From NCBI RefSeq assembly GCF_006438725.1, contig NZ_RCZD01000005.1:355588-419587 (forward strand): a DNA stretch of 64,000 nt, read 5' to 3'. Under the pieces are notes generated by a model, which saw nothing but the letters and a program-made list of their open reading frames with translations, was not told where the DNA came from and made no database searches. Shown piece by piece: positions 10,762 through 19,888 of the stretch (positions are counted from its first letter, which is position 1; each line of letters begins with the position of its first letter). The position numbers and the translations under genes were made by a program. The DNA is from Ewingella americana (GTDB lineage: Bacteria > Pseudomonadota > Gammaproteobacteria > Enterobacterales > Enterobacteriaceae).

Positions 10762-10983
10762 GCGACAAGCCGATAAAAAACCCGCATGAACTACCGCTGT
10801 CGAAAGAATAGTGCTATGCGGGCGAGTTTGCACCTGCTTTATACGCTAACTGAATAACGAATAAGCAAAAGAAGCGATAAATTGTCTGAGATCTAAAAAA
10901 GGTGAGGTCGGTCGTTGCAAAAATTTTGAATGATAAATATTTGTTAAAATGTGCGGGACTTGCTCTATTCCTGGGGGCCCATA

Positions 10984-11012
10984 TGGACACAAGGTGAATA
11001 CTTTGTTACTTT
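10984..11012 (+). promoter_or_regulatory. pdhR-aceEF promoter
   Basis: -35 TGGACA (10984-10989), 17-base spacer, -10 TACTTT (11007-11012). The stretch reads much like the E. coli pdhR promoter as I recall it. Initiation would be near 11019, putting the PdhR box just downstream. Between the TyrR boxes and this promoter (10762-10983) I see nothing specific. Confidence 0.6.
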
Positions 11013-11027
11013 ACGGCCACGTTTTTT

Positions 11028-11046
11028 AAATTGGTATTACCAATTT
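11028..11046. promoter_or_regulatory. PdhR operator
   Basis: AAATTGGTATTACCAATTT is a perfect palindrome around a 3-base centre and matches the PdhR consensus ATTGGT-N3-ACCAAT. It lies just after the predicted transcription start, where PdhR blocks its own operon until pyruvate releases it. Confidence 0.9.
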
Positions 11047-11090
11047 ACTCCGCGCACTCACAGGTACGCTACTCGCAGAGAACAGTTCAC

Positions 11091-11861
11091 ATGGCTTACA
11101 GCAAAATTCGACAGCCTAAGTTATCAGATGTGATCGAGCAGCAACTGGAGTTCCTGATCCTTGAAGGGACCTTACGTCCGGGCGAGAAATTACCTCCTGA
11201 GCGTGAACTGGCAAAACAGTTCGATGTTTCGCGTCCCTCTTTGAGAGAAGCAATCCAAAGTCTTGAAGGCAAAGGCCTGCTCCTTCGCCGCCAGGGTGGT
11301 GGCACATTTGTGCAGAGCAATCTCTGGCAAAGCGTGAGTGATCCGCTGGCAGAATTACTCGCCGACCATCCTGAATCACAATTTGATCTCCTTGAAACAC
11401 GTCACGCTCTTGAGGGCATTGGTGCCTATTATGCCGCGCTCAGGGGAACAGACGATGATTTACAACGTATCCGCGATTGCCACCTGCTGATTCAGGTCGC
11501 ACAAGAGAGCGGAGATCTGGACGCTGAAGCCGACGCCGTTATGCAGTATCAGGTGGCTGTAACAGAAGCTGCACATAATGTCGTGCTGCTGCACTTGCTC
11601 CGCTGTATGGGACCGATGCTGGAGAAAAACGTCCGACAGAATTTTGAATTGCTCTATGCACGCCGGGAAATGCTGGCGGTGGTGAGCAAGCATCGCGCCG
11701 GGATTTTCGAGGCGATTGTGGCACGCGAACCAGAAAAAGCGCGTGAAGCATCACACCGTCACCTGGCGTTTATCGAAGAAGTCATGCTGGATGTCAGCCG
11801 GGAGCGCAGTCGTCGCGACCGGTCATTACGTCGTCTCCAGCAACGCAAAGAAGAAAATTAG
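11091..11861 (+). CDS. pdhR: Pyruvate-responsive transcriptional repressor PdhR (GntR/FadR family)
   Basis: A 256-residue GntR-family regulator that represses pdhR-aceEF-lpd and respiratory genes; pyruvate is the inducer. The N-terminal winged helix reads [28 protein letters not shown], split by the recognition segment [21 protein letters not shown]. The C-terminal FCD effector domain (about residues 95-225) contains the [11 protein letters not shown] start and paired His ([23 protein letters not shown]) of the ligand/metal pocket. ATG 11091 gives the family start [13 protein letters not shown]; an in-frame start 60 bases upstream would overlap the operator. First gene of the pyruvate dehydrogenase cluster. 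Confidence 0.97.
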   Translation: MAYSKIRQPKLSDVIEQQLEFLILEGTLRPGEKLPPERELAKQFDVSRPSLREAIQSLEGKGLLLRRQGGGTFVQSNLWQSVSDPLAELLADHPESQFDLLETRHALEGIGAYYAALRGTDDDLQRIRDCHLLIQVAQESGDLDAEADAVMQYQVAVTEAAHNVVLLHLLRCMGPMLEKNVRQNFELLYARREMLAVVSKHRAGIFEAIVAREPEKAREASHRHLAFIEEVMLDVSRERSRRDRSLRRLQQRKEEN

Positions 11862-11919
11862 TCCACCAGGGCTAACGTTAATGTTCTTATTTTGAGAACG
11901 GCGGCAACTAAACTGACGG

Positions 11920-11980
11920 GCCTGTCTTCGTGCGTTTTGCATAGCATGAAGACCCTGCATCAGAACGCAGGAAGACAGGC
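11920..11980 (+). promoter_or_regulatory. Alternative hairpins in the pdhR-aceE leader
   Basis: GCCTGTCTTC (11920-11929) pairs perfectly with GAAGACAGGC (11971-11980). The same GTCTTC also pairs locally, as GTCTTCGTGC (11924-11933) with GCATGAAGAC (11944-11953). A third small hairpin, CCTGC/GCAGG, lies at 11954-11971. The first two cannot form together, so the RNA between pdhR and aceE may switch fold, or act as a processing or stability element. Base pairing is seen; function is inferred. Confidence 0.5.
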
Positions 11981-12023
11981 TCCAGATAAACCAACGTATT
12001 AGATACAGATAAGGAAAAGCACC

Positions 12024-14687
12024 ATGTCAGAACGTGTAAATAATGACGTGGATCCGATCGAAACTCGCGACTGGCTACAAGCGATCGAATCGGTCATCCG
12101 TGAAGAGGGTGTTGAGCGTGCGCAGTTCCTGATTGATCAGGTTCTGAGTGAAGCACGTAAAGGCGGCGTGAGTGTCGCAGCTGGCGCTGCCAGCCGTAAT
12201 TATATCAATACCATCGCTGTTGAAGACGAACCTGAGTATCCGGGTAACCTGGAGCTGGAACGCAACATTCGTACTGCTATCCGTTGGAACGCGATCATGA
12301 CCGTTCTGCGCGCATCCAAGAAAGACCTGGATCTCGGTGGCCACATGTCCTCCTTCCAGTCTTCAGCCGCTATTTACGAAGTGTGTTTCAACCACTTCTT
12401 CCGTGCGCGCAACGACAAAGACGGCGGCGATCTGGTGTATTTCCAGGGCCACATCTCTCCGGGCGTGTACGCGCGTGCTTTCCTTGAAGGCCGCCTGACC
12501 GAAGACCAGATGAACAATTTCCGTCAGGAAGTTCACGGTAAAGGTCTCTCTTCTTATCCGCACCCTAAACTGATGCCTGAATTCTGGCAGTTCCCGACCG
12601 TGTCTATGGGGCTGGGTCCAATCGGTGCGATCTATCAGGCTAAGTTCCTGAAATACCTTGATCACCGTGGTCTGAAAGACACTACCGCACAGCGCGTTTA
12701 TGCGTTCCTGGGCGACGGTGAGATGGATGAGCCGGAATCTAAAGGTGCGATCACTATCGCCACCCGTGAGAAGTTGGACAACCTGTGCTTCATCATTAAC
12801 TGTAACCTGCAGCGCCTTGATGGCCCGGTTACCGGTAATGGCAAAATCATCAACGAACTGGAAGGCATCTTTGCAGGCGCTGGCTGGAACGTAATTAAAG
12901 TGATTTGGGGCAACCGTTGGGATGAACTGCTGCGTAAAGACACCAGCGGCAAACTGATCCAACTGATGAACGAAACCGTGGACGGCGACTACCAGACCTT
13001 CAAGTCCCGCGACGGTAAATACGTTCGCGAACACTTCTTTGGCCGTTACCCGGAAACCGCTGAGCTGGTCAAAGACATGACCGACGACCAGATCTGGGCG
13101 CTGAACCGTGGTGGTCACGATCCGAAGAAAGTCTTCGCTGCACTGAACAAAGCACAGAACACCAAAGGTCAGCCGACCGTTATCCTGGCGCATACCATCA
13201 AAGGTTATGGCATGGGCGAAGCGGCTGAAGGCAAGAACATTGCCCACCAGGTGAAGAAAATGAACATGGATGGCGTGCGCTATATCCGTGATCGTTTCAG
13301 CGTACCGGTTACCGATGAAAGTCTGGAAAAACTGCCGTACATCACGCTGGAAAAAGACTCTGCAGAGTACAAATATCTGCATGAGCGTCGCGCTGCGCTG
13401 AAAGGCTACCTGCCGACCCGCCTGCCGAAATTCACCCAGAAGCTGGAAATGCCGAAACTGGAAGATTTCTCACAACTGCTGGAAGAGCAGAAGAAAGAGA
13501 TCTCTACCACTATCGCTTTCGTCCGTGCCCTGAACGTGATGCTGAAAAACGACTCCATCAAAGACCGTCTGGTGCCGATCATCGCCGATGAAGCGCGTAC
13601 TTTCGGTATGGAAGGTCTGTTCCGTCAGATTGGTATTTACAGCCCGAACGGTCAGCAGTACACCCCGCAGGACCGTGAGCAGGTTGCTTACTATAAAGAA
13701 GACGAGAAAGGTCAGATCCTGCAGGAAGGGATCAACGAACTGGGCGCCGCGTCTTCATGGCTGGCCGCAGCGACGTCTTACAGCACCAACGATCTGCCAA
13801 TGATCCCGTTCTACATCTACTACTCCATGTTTGGTTTCCAGCGTATCGGCGACCTGTGCTGGGCAGCGGGTGACCAACAGGCGCGTGGCTTCCTGGTCGG
13901 TGGCACTTCGGGTCGTACAACGCTTAACGGCGAAGGTTTGCAGCACGAAGATGGTCACAGCCACATTCAGTCGCTGACTATCCCGAACTGTATTTCTTAT
14001 GATCCGGCGTATGCCTACGAAGTGGCAGTCATCATGCATGACGGTCTGGTGCGTATGTACGGTGACGCGCAGGAAAACATCTATTACTACATCACCACGC
14101 TGAACGAAAACTACCATATGCCAGCCATGCCAGAAGGCGCGGAAGAGGGCATCCGTAAAGGTATCTACAAGTTAGAAACCGTGGAAGGTAGCAAAGGTAA
14201 AGTGCAGTTGATGAGCTCCGGTTCAATTCTGCGTCACGTACGTGACGCCGCTCAGATCCTGTCCAAAGACTACGGCGTAGGTTCTGACGTCTACAGCGTC
14301 ACCTCGTTCACCGAACTGGCCCGTGATGGTCAGGACTGCGAGCGCTGGAACATGCTGCACCCGACTGAAACTCCACGCGTACCGTACGTGGCTCAGGTGA
14401 TGAACGATGCACCGGTTGTAGCTTCAACCGACTACATGAAGCTGTTCGCAGAACAGATTCGTAACTTCGTTCCTGCCAGCGATTTCCGCGTACTGGGTAC
14501 CGACGGTTTCGGCCGTTCTGACAGCCGCGAAAACCTGCGTCACCACTTCGAAATCGACGCTTCCTATGTTGTGGTTGCGGCACTGGGCGAACTGGCCAAA
14601 CGTGGCGAGATCGATGTGAAGGTTGTGGCTGAAGCCATTACCAAGTTCGGCATCGATGCTGACAAAGTTAACCCGCGTCTGGCATAA
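12024..14687 (+). CDS. aceE: Pyruvate dehydrogenase E1 component (homodimeric type)
   Basis: An 887-residue thiamine-diphosphate enzyme, the decarboxylating E1 of the pyruvate dehydrogenase complex. Family marks include GHISPGVYARAFLEGR, the HGKGLSSYPHPKL active-site loop, the ThDP motif GDGEMDEPES ending in IINCNLQ, the flexible loop around GHDPKKVFAALNKA, and the catalytic Glu in ADEARTFGMEGLF. Length equals E. coli AceE. It follows pdhR by 162 bases and precedes aceF by 13, as one transcription unit. An AAGGAAAAG ribosome site lies before the ATG. Confidence 0.99.
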   Translation: MSERVNNDVDPIETRDWLQAIESVIREEGVERAQFLIDQVLSEARKGGVSVAAGAASRNYINTIAVEDEPEYPGNLELERNIRTAIRWNAIMTVLRASKKDLDLGGHMSSFQSSAAIYEVCFNHFFRARNDKDGGDLVYFQGHISPGVYARAFLEGRLTEDQMNNFRQEVHGKGLSSYPHPKLMPEFWQFPTVSMGLGPIGAIYQAKFLKYLDHRGLKDTTAQRVYAFLGDGEMDEPESKGAITIATREKLDNLCFIINCNLQRLDGPVTGNGKIINELEGIFAGAGWNVIKVIWGNRWDELLRKDTSGKLIQLMNETVDGDYQTFKSRDGKYVREHFFGRYPETAELVKDMTDDQIWALNRGGHDPKKVFAALNKAQNTKGQPTVILAHTIKGYGMGEAAEGKNIAHQVKKMNMDGVRYIRDRFSVPVTDESLEKLPYITLEKDSAEYKYLHERRAALKGYLPTRLPKFTQKLEMPKLEDFSQLLEEQKKEISTTIAFVRALNVMLKNDSIKDRLVPIIADEARTFGMEGLFRQIGIYSPNGQQYTPQDREQVAYYKEDEKGQILQEGINELGAASSWLAAATSYSTNDLPMIPFYIYYSMFGFQRIGDLCWAAGDQQARGFLVGGTSGRTTLNGEGLQHEDGHSHIQSLTIPNCISYDPAYAYEVAVIMHDGLVRMYGDAQENIYYYITTLNENYHMPAMPEGAEEGIRKGIYKLETVEGSKGKVQLMSSGSILRHVRDAAQILSKDYGVGSDVYSVTSFTELARDGQDCERWNMLHPTETPRVPYVAQVMNDAPVVASTDYMKLFAEQIRNFVPASDFRVLGTDGFGRSDSRENLRHHFEIDASYVVVAALGELAKRGEIDVKVVAEAITKFGIDADKVNPRLA

Positions 14688-14700
14688 GAGGTAGAGACAG

Positions 14701-16593
14701 ATGGCTATTGAAATTAACGTACCGGACATCGGTGCAGATGCAGTGGAAGTCACCGAAATTATGGTGAAGGTGGGCGATAAGGTTGAAGTTGAACAATCGC
14801 TGATCACCGTTGAAGGCGATAAAGCTTCTATGGAAGTGCCTTCTCCACAGGCAGGCGTTGTAAAAGAGATCAAAGTGGCGGTGGGCGATACCATCGAAAC
14901 CGGCAAACTGATCATGATTTTTGAAGCCGCTGATGGTGCTGCAGATGCAGCACCTGCGAAACAGGAAGCAAAAGCAGAAGAGAAAGCGCCTGCTGCCGCA
15001 CCGGCTTCGAGCGAAAGCAAAGAAGTCAACGTACCAGATATCGGCGGCGACGAAGTTGAAGTCACCGAGATCATGGTCAAAGTCGGCGACACTGTCACCG
15101 CTGAGCAGTCTCTGATCACCGTGGAAGGCGACAAAGCCTCCATGGAAGTCCCTGCACCGTTCGCCGGTACTGTGAAAGAGATCAAAATCGCTGCGGGTGA
15201 CAAAGTCAGCACCGGTTCTCTGATCATGGTCTTCGAAGTAGCAGGCTCTGGCGCTGCTGCTCCGGCGAAAGAAGAAGCTAAAGCAGAAGCCGCTCCGGCG
15301 GCTCCAGCGGCCTCCGGCAGCAAAGAAGTCAACGTGCCTGATATCGGCGGCGACGAAGTTGAAGTCACTGAAATCATGGTCAAAGTGGGCGACAAAGTCA
15401 CCGCTGAGCAATCCCTGATCACCGTTGAAGGCGACAAAGCGTCAATGGAAGTTCCGGCTCCGTTCGCGGGTACCGTGAAAGAGATCAAAATTGCTGCGGG
15501 CGACAAAGTCAGCACCGGCTCCCTGATCATGGTCTTCGAAGTGGAAGGCGCAGCTCCAGCTCCGGCCGCTAAGAAAGAAGACGCTGCTGCACCTGCCAAA
15601 CAGGAACAGAAAGCGGCTGCACCTGCTGCTGCTCCAGCCGCAGGTAAAGGCGACTTCGCTGAGAACGATGCTTACGTTCATGCCACGCCGGTTATCCGTC
15701 GTCTGGCCCGTGAATTCGGCGTCAACCTGGCGAAAGTCAAAGGGACTGGCCGTAAAGGCCGTATCCTGCGCGAAGACGTTCAGACTTACGTGAAAGACGC
15801 GGTCAAACGCGCTGAAACTGCTCCGGCTGCTGCCACTGGCGGCGGTATTCCGGGCATGCTGCCTTGGCCCAAAGTGGACTTCAGCAAGTTTGGTGAAATC
15901 GAAGAAGTGGAGCTGGGCCGCATCCAGAAAATCTCTGGTGCTAACCTGAGCCGTAACTGGGTCATGATCCCGCATGTTACGCACTTCGACAAAACCGATA
16001 TCACCGAGCTGGAAGCGTTCCGTAAACAACAGAACGATGAAGCCGCTAAACGCAAGCTGGACGTGAAGTTCACCCCTGTGGTGTTCATCATGAAAGCGGT
16101 CGCGGCTGCGCTTGAGCAGATGCCACGTTTGAACAGTTCTCTGTCCGAAGATGGTCAGAAACTGACGCTGAAAAAATACATCAATATCGGTGTGGCAGTG
16201 GATACGCCTAACGGTCTGGTTGTTCCGGTCTTCAAAGACGTGAACAAGAAAGGCATCGCTGAGCTGTCCCGTGAACTGATGGCGATCTCCAAGAAAGCAC
16301 GTGACGGTAAATTGACGGCTGGCGAAATGCAGGGCGGTTGCTTCACTATCTCCAGCCTTGGCGGTATCGGAACGACTCACTTCGCGCCAATCGTTAACGC
16401 GCCGGAAGTGGCTATCCTGGGTGTCTCCAAGTCTTCCATGGAGCCAGTCTGGAACGGTAAAGAGTTCGTACCGCGTCTGATGATGCCAATGTCGCTCTCC
16501 TTCGACCACCGCGTTATCGACGGTGCCGATGGTGCGCGCTTTATCACCATCATCAACAACGTACTGTCCGACATTCGCCGTCTGGTGATGTAA
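14701..16593 (+). CDS. aceF: Dihydrolipoyllysine-residue acetyltransferase, pyruvate dehydrogenase E2
   Basis: A 630-residue core protein of the pyruvate dehydrogenase complex that transfers the acetyl group to CoA. It has three tandem lipoyl domains with lipoylated lysines in [10 protein letters not shown] at about K41, K145 and K246, joined by Ala/Pro-rich flexible linkers. A peripheral-subunit-binding domain follows ([18 protein letters not shown], near 325-360), then the trimeric catalytic domain with the active-site [13 protein letters not shown] near residue 603. Domains 2 and 3 are almost identical in DNA as well as protein. Same length and layout as E. coli AceF. Confidence 0.99.
   Translation: MAIEINVPDIGADAVEVTEIMVKVGDKVEVEQSLITVEGDKASMEVPSPQAGVVKEIKVAVGDTIETGKLIMIFEAADGAADAAPAKQEAKAEEKAPAAAPASSESKEVNVPDIGGDEVEVTEIMVKVGDTVTAEQSLITVEGDKASMEVPAPFAGTVKEIKIAAGDKVSTGSLIMVFEVAGSGAAAPAKEEAKAEAAPAAPAASGSKEVNVPDIGGDEVEVTEIMVKVGDKVTAEQSLITVEGDKASMEVPAPFAGTVKEIKIAAGDKVSTGSLIMVFEVEGAAPAPAAKKEDAAAPAKQEQKAAAPAAAPAAGKGDFAENDAYVHATPVIRRLAREFGVNLAKVKGTGRKGRILREDVQTYVKDAVKRAETAPAAATGGGIPGMLPWPKVDFSKFGEIEEVELGRIQKISGANLSRNWVMIPHVTHFDKTDITELEAFRKQQNDEAAKRKLDVKFTPVVFIMKAVAAALEQMPRLNSSLSEDGQKLTLKKYINIGVAVDTPNGLVVPVFKDVNKKGIAELSRELMAISKKARDGKLTAGEMQGGCFTISSLGGIGTTHFAPIVNAPEVAILGVSKSSMEPVWNGKEFVPRLMMPMSLSFDHRVIDGADGARFITIINNVLSDIRRLVM
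15018..15542 (+). repeat. Near-identical tandem lipoyl-domain repeats inside aceF
   Basis: Bases 15018-15239 recur at 15321-15542 with a 303-bp period and few differences; the first lipoyl domain (14701-14930) is more diverged. Such repeats allow gain or loss of a domain by recombination and may be homogenised by gene conversion. Confidence 0.85.
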
Positions 16594-16596
16594 GCC

Positions 16597-16625
16597 AAAA
16601 AGCCGGCCAAACGGTCGGCTTTTTT
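16597..16625 (+). terminator. Intrinsic terminator after aceF
   Basis: AGCCGGCC/GGTCGGCT stem (16601-16608 and 16613-16620, G-T pair inside) with an AAAC loop, preceded by A4 and followed by T5. It separates aceEF from the independently promoted lpd. Confidence 0.85.
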
Positions 16626-16676
16626 CTGGTAATCTCATTCTGCTGTTTGAGATTGTCAGGTGCCAATACAAATCGT

Positions 16677-16713
16677 TTGCCGTTTGTTGTTTCAAAGTTG
16701 TTAACAATTTTGT
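16677..16713 (+). promoter_or_regulatory. Probable lpd promoter region with ArcA-like sequence
   Basis: The 212-bp aceF-lpd gap contains an AT-rich stretch with GTTGTTAACAATTTTGTAAAC. TTGTTT and TGTAAA can serve as -35 and -10 with about 18 bases between, and the GTTAAC-type repeats resemble ArcA sites. In E. coli lpd has its own ArcA-repressed promoter here because Lpd also serves the 2-oxoglutarate dehydrogenase and glycine cleavage systems. Confidence 0.4.
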
Positions 16714-16805
16714 AAACTGCGGGCGGATAGAACGACCCGGTGGATGATGGGCGTTACGACACAAAAATGACGTCAGACCCGCCGGAAATAAATTAAGAGG
16801 TCATG

Positions 16806-18230
16806 ATGAGTACTGAAATTAAAACTCAGGTCGTGGTACTTGGGGCAGGCCCTGCAGGTTACTCTGCTGCTTTTCGTTGCGCTGATTTAGGTCTTGAAAC
16901 CATTCTGGTTGAACGTTATTCCACCCTCGGTGGCGTTTGCCTGAATGTCGGCTGTATCCCTTCCAAAGCCCTGCTGCACGTGGCGAAAGTCATCTCAGAA
17001 GCGAAAGCGCTGGAAGAGCACGGTATTGTTTTCGGTCAGCCGAAAACAGACATCGACAAAGTGCGTCTCTGGAAAGAAAAAGTCATCAACCAGCTGACCG
17101 GTGGTCTGGCCGGTATGGCGAAAGGCCGTAAAGTTAAAGTTGTCACCGGTCAGGGCAAATTTACTGGCGCGAATACTCTGGTTGTTGAAGGCGAAAATGG
17201 TCCAACGACCATCACTTTCGACAATGCCATCATTGCGGCGGGTTCCCGTCCAATCAAACTGCCATTCATTCCACATGATGACCCACGCGTTTGGGACTCA
17301 ACCGATGCCCTGGAGCTGAAAAGCGTTCCTGAGCGTCTGCTGGTTATGGGCGGCGGTATCATCGGTCTGGAAATGGCCACCGTTTACCATGCGCTCGGTT
17401 CTAAAATCGACGTCGTGGAAATGTTTGACCAGGTCATTCCTGCTGCTGACAAAGACGTTGTTAAAGTCTTTACCAAAAAAATCAGCAAGCAATTCAATCT
17501 GATGCTGGAAACCAAAGTCACTGCTGTTGAAGCCAAAGAAGACGGCATCTACGTGACCATGGAAGGCAAGAAAGCGCCCGCTGAACCACAGCGTTACGAC
17601 GCGGTGCTGGTGGCGATCGGCCGTGTTCCTAACGGTAAATTGCTGGAAGCAGGCGCTGCAGGCGTTGAAGTTGACGACCGTGGTTTCATCCACGTCGACA
17701 AACAAATGCGTACCAATGTGCCAAACATCTTTGCCATCGGCGACATCGTCGGTCAGCCAATGCTGGCACACAAAGGTGTGCATGAAGGCCACGTGGCGGC
17801 TGAAGTGATCTCCGGTAAGAAGCACTACTTCGACCCGAAAGTCATTCCATCGATTGCCTACACTGAGCCAGAAGTTGCCTGGGTGGGTCTGACTGAGAAA
17901 GAAGCCAAAGAAAAAGGCATCAGCTACGAAACTGCCACCTTCCCGTGGGCAGCTTCAGGCCGTGCTATCGCTTCCGACTGTGCAGACGGCATGACCAAAC
18001 TGATCTTCGACAAAGAAACTCACCGTGTTATCGGTGGTGCGATTGTCGGTACTAACGGCGGCGAGCTGTTGGGCGAGATTGGTCTGGCGATTGAAATGGG
18101 TTGTGATGCAGAAGATATCGCGCTGACCATCCATGCTCACCCGACTCTGCACGAGTCCGTGGGTCTGGCAGCAGAAATCTACGAAGGCAGCATTACTGAC
18201 CTGCCGAACCCGAAAGCTAAGAAGAAATAA
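16806..18230 (+). CDS. lpd: Dihydrolipoyl dehydrogenase (E3)
   Basis: A 474-residue FAD flavoenzyme that reoxidises lipoyl groups of the pyruvate and 2-oxoglutarate dehydrogenase complexes and the glycine cleavage system, producing NADH. Visible are the FAD Rossmann motif VLGAGPAGYSAAFRCA, the redox-active disulfide GGVCLNVGCIPSKALLH, the NAD motif MGGGIIGLEMA, IFAIGDIVG, and the dimer-interface catalytic HAHPTLHES. ATG 16806 is chosen over the adjacent ATG at 16803 because of spacing to AGAGG and the known MSTEIKTQ start; the choice is minor. Confidence 0.98.
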   Translation: MSTEIKTQVVVLGAGPAGYSAAFRCADLGLETILVERYSTLGGVCLNVGCIPSKALLHVAKVISEAKALEEHGIVFGQPKTDIDKVRLWKEKVINQLTGGLAGMAKGRKVKVVTGQGKFTGANTLVVEGENGPTTITFDNAIIAAGSRPIKLPFIPHDDPRVWDSTDALELKSVPERLLVMGGGIIGLEMATVYHALGSKIDVVEMFDQVIPAADKDVVKVFTKKISKQFNLMLETKVTAVEAKEDGIYVTMEGKKAPAEPQRYDAVLVAIGRVPNGKLLEAGAAGVEVDDRGFIHVDKQMRTNVPNIFAIGDIVGQPMLAHKGVHEGHVAAEVISGKKHYFDPKVIPSIAYTEPEVAWVGLTEKEAKEKGISYETATFPWAASGRAIASDCADGMTKLIFDKETHRVIGGAIVGTNGGELLGEIGLAIEMGCDAEDIALTIHAHPTLHESVGLAAEIYEGSITDLPNPKAKKK

Positions 18231-18255
18231 TATCCTGTCATTCTTCAAGTAGCCC

Positions 18256-18285
18256 CGGCGTTGACAATGGTCAACGCCGTTTGGT
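18256..18285 (+). terminator. Terminator of lpd
   Basis: Perfect 10-bp stem CGGCGTTGAC/GTCAACGCCG (18256-18265, 18270-18279) with an AATG loop, followed by TTTGGTT. The T-tract is interrupted, so efficiency is uncertain. Confidence 0.6.
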
Positions 18286-18346
18286 TGGCATTTTCCTGCC
18301 CTGCTAGGAATTTCTGCTAGGCCAGACCTATGTATATTAGGCGCAG

Positions 18347-19249
18347 CTACTGAGTCCTCCTTCGTTTACGATGAACCTCACGAACATTATCAAAAAATAT
18401 CGATGTAGGTTTTGTCCCCGGAACATTCTTCTGATTGGGAATATAAACACCAAATTTCGAATAATGCCGCTGAGATGTCGGTGATCCAAATGGGCATGTT
18501 GTCGAAAATATACTGTTCCCATTAATCAATAACTCAATAAAAGGCTTATCTCTGTCCCAGGTCATTTTTATCTGAAAGAGATTCCATGCTTTAGGGCATG
18601 CTAGTAAATTAATATCGCGATTTAGTTCGGTGCCATGTATAGAATTAACAATAACTCTTATTATTTTTTCATCGATCAGATGAAGGGATAATGGTGGGCG
18701 ATCACGTCCCTGAGTTTTCATCAATCCTCCTGGCTCTCGCACCTGGAAAAAAATCACATCGTAGGCTGCTTGTCCCACTTTCATTTTGAAACTATAAGAG
18801 GAATCAACAAACATATTCACATGGTTAGAATGCGATAGCTCAGTGCGGAAGTTTCCAATTTGAGCCGGTAGAGAAAATTTAATGACATGATTATGATTCC
18901 CGTCTTTTTCCATAGACATGTAACCAGATTTCAAAGCATCATTCTTAATGGCTTTATTTGAAGCACCATGGTGATGGAAATCTTGAGTATCTATACTGAC
19001 ATTAAAAGGCCTTAGATGATAATGTCCAGAAAAAGAACTCACTATTCTTTCCTGTACTTTACCTGTGCCGTGTTTGGAAATAGATGTAATATTTACATGT
19101 GGTGATGAATGAGTACATGGCTCTTCAGTGAATATGATTTCTCGTGGGACTTCCATGATATTTCTATGAAGAGATACTTGCTCTGGAATTATACCGTACT
19201 GAATGCTAGGTATATTTACTGGGGGAAGAAGGGCTATGTCGTCAGGCAT
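18347..19249 (-). CDS. Polysaccharide-lyase-like protein (heparin lyase I / PF14099-like fold), orphan accessory gene
   Basis: A 300-residue protein of uncertain role. The C-terminal two thirds resemble the jelly-roll polysaccharide lyase domain of the heparin lyase I group: residues about 165-290 carry VIFFQVREPGG, RPPLSLHLIDEKIIRVIVN, NLFQIKMTWDRDKPFIELLINGN-type strands, and KFGVYIPNQ ahead of SIFFDNVRE. No signal peptide is visible, and the first 90 residues look unrelated to lyases. The tail is very basic (HRKRRR). The gene is AT-rich, unlike its neighbours, and separates lpd from acnB, which are close in E. coli; both suggest horizontal transfer. AAGGA six bases before the ATG supports the start. 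Catalytic residues are not identified, so activity is unproven. Confidence 0.6.
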   Translation of the reverse strand: MPDDIALLPPVNIPSIQYGIIPEQVSLHRNIMEVPREIIFTEEPCTHSSPHVNITSISKHGTGKVQERIVSSFSGHYHLRPFNVSIDTQDFHHHGASNKAIKNDALKSGYMSMEKDGNHNHVIKFSLPAQIGNFRTELSHSNHVNMFVDSSYSFKMKVGQAAYDVIFFQVREPGGLMKTQGRDRPPLSLHLIDEKIIRVIVNSIHGTELNRDINLLACPKAWNLFQIKMTWDRDKPFIELLINGNSIFSTTCPFGSPTSQRHYSKFGVYIPNQKNVPGTKPTSIFFDNVREVHRKRRRTQ

Positions 19250-19280
19250 GTTTATTCCTTTTTATAATATTGTCATTTTT

Positions 19281-19305
19281 TCGTGATTATTTATCGTAAT
19301 CACGA
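19281..19305. promoter_or_regulatory. Operator-like palindrome upstream of the lyase-like gene
   Basis: TCGTGATTA (19281-19289) and TAATCACGA (19297-19305) form a perfect 9-bp inverted repeat with a 7-base centre, 32-56 bases before the lyase-like start. This fits a dimeric repressor or activator site; the regulator is unknown. Confidence 0.4.
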
Positions 19306-19663
19306 GCACAACGTTGAATTTTGATGTGATTATTTAAATTATTCCTGGGTCTGTATATTAAATATATCTATAATTACATTTATTATATTCACTGCATGCA
19401 TGAAACTATTATTGTTTTGCTTTGACGTGATGTTTAACGAGATATAACCCAATTATTGCCGTGAGTCATTTGGATTAATTTTCTTAGCTATTTTATGCGA
19501 GGCAGGTCTGAGTTTGGATTTTTTAAGGTTGCTCTCCAGCAGTTTAATCCCTTGCCTGAGTATGTCTATTATGCTGATCTAATGAACGATATCGCTGCGT
19601 GCAGTCGATCCGTCTGTACTCAACGATTCAGCAAAGATTTAATGTTGCTTTTATGTGAACGAA
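19306..19663. other. AT-rich intergenic stretch without a convincing gene
   Basis: This is part of the 639-bp gap between the lyase-like gene and acnB. I see AT-rich sequence and no ribosome-bound reading frame. One open frame (19495-19722) lacks a ribosome site, runs through the likely acnB promoter and resembles nothing I know. Confidence 0.5.
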
Positions 19664-19692
19664 TTAACAAGCAGGTGAAATCCTGCTATGCT
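19664..19692 (+). promoter_or_regulatory. Candidate acnB promoter
   Basis: TTAACA (19664-19669), a 17-base spacer and TATGCT (19687-19692) with an extended TGC before the -10. It lies 197 bases upstream of the acnB start, so the leader would be long. Confidence 0.4.
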
Positions 19693-19733
19693 GCCCAGGC
19701 CGCAAAGGGCCACTGTGCTTAGGTTCAGGACGT

Positions 19734-19758
19734 GCCCGCTTTACCTGATAAAGCGGGC
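19734..19758 (+). promoter_or_regulatory. Hairpin in the acnB leader
   Basis: Perfect 10-bp stem GCCCGCTTTA/TAAAGCGGGC with a CCTGA loop. No T-run follows on either strand, so it is probably a 5' UTR structure rather than a terminator. acnB mRNA in E. coli is under post-transcriptional control; a link here is inference. Confidence 0.45.
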
Positions 19759-19888
19759 AAAGAAACAAGCATACCCGCAGTGACCCGCCTCATCAGACCG
19801 TTTGAACGCCCCTGTCCCTACAGGCATGACGCCAGTCTGATGATGGAAGCCAGGCATAATAAATGACAATGAGAGCGAGGAGAAAGTC

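Noticed and set aside
12363-13382. Long antisense frame opposite aceE
   Set aside because: Mirror of a highly biased, GC3-rich coding sequence; no independent start or homology.
14424-15599. 391-codon antisense frame opposite aceF
   Set aside because: Its Ser/Thr/Ala repeats are the complement of the lipoyl repeats and linkers, not an independent gene.
15442-16764. 440-codon antisense frame opposite aceF
   Set aside because: Shadow of the E2 catalytic domain coding strand; no ribosome site or family.
19495-19722. 75-codon open frame upstream of acnB
   Set aside because: No ribosome site, no recognisable homology, and it overlaps the best acnB promoter candidate.
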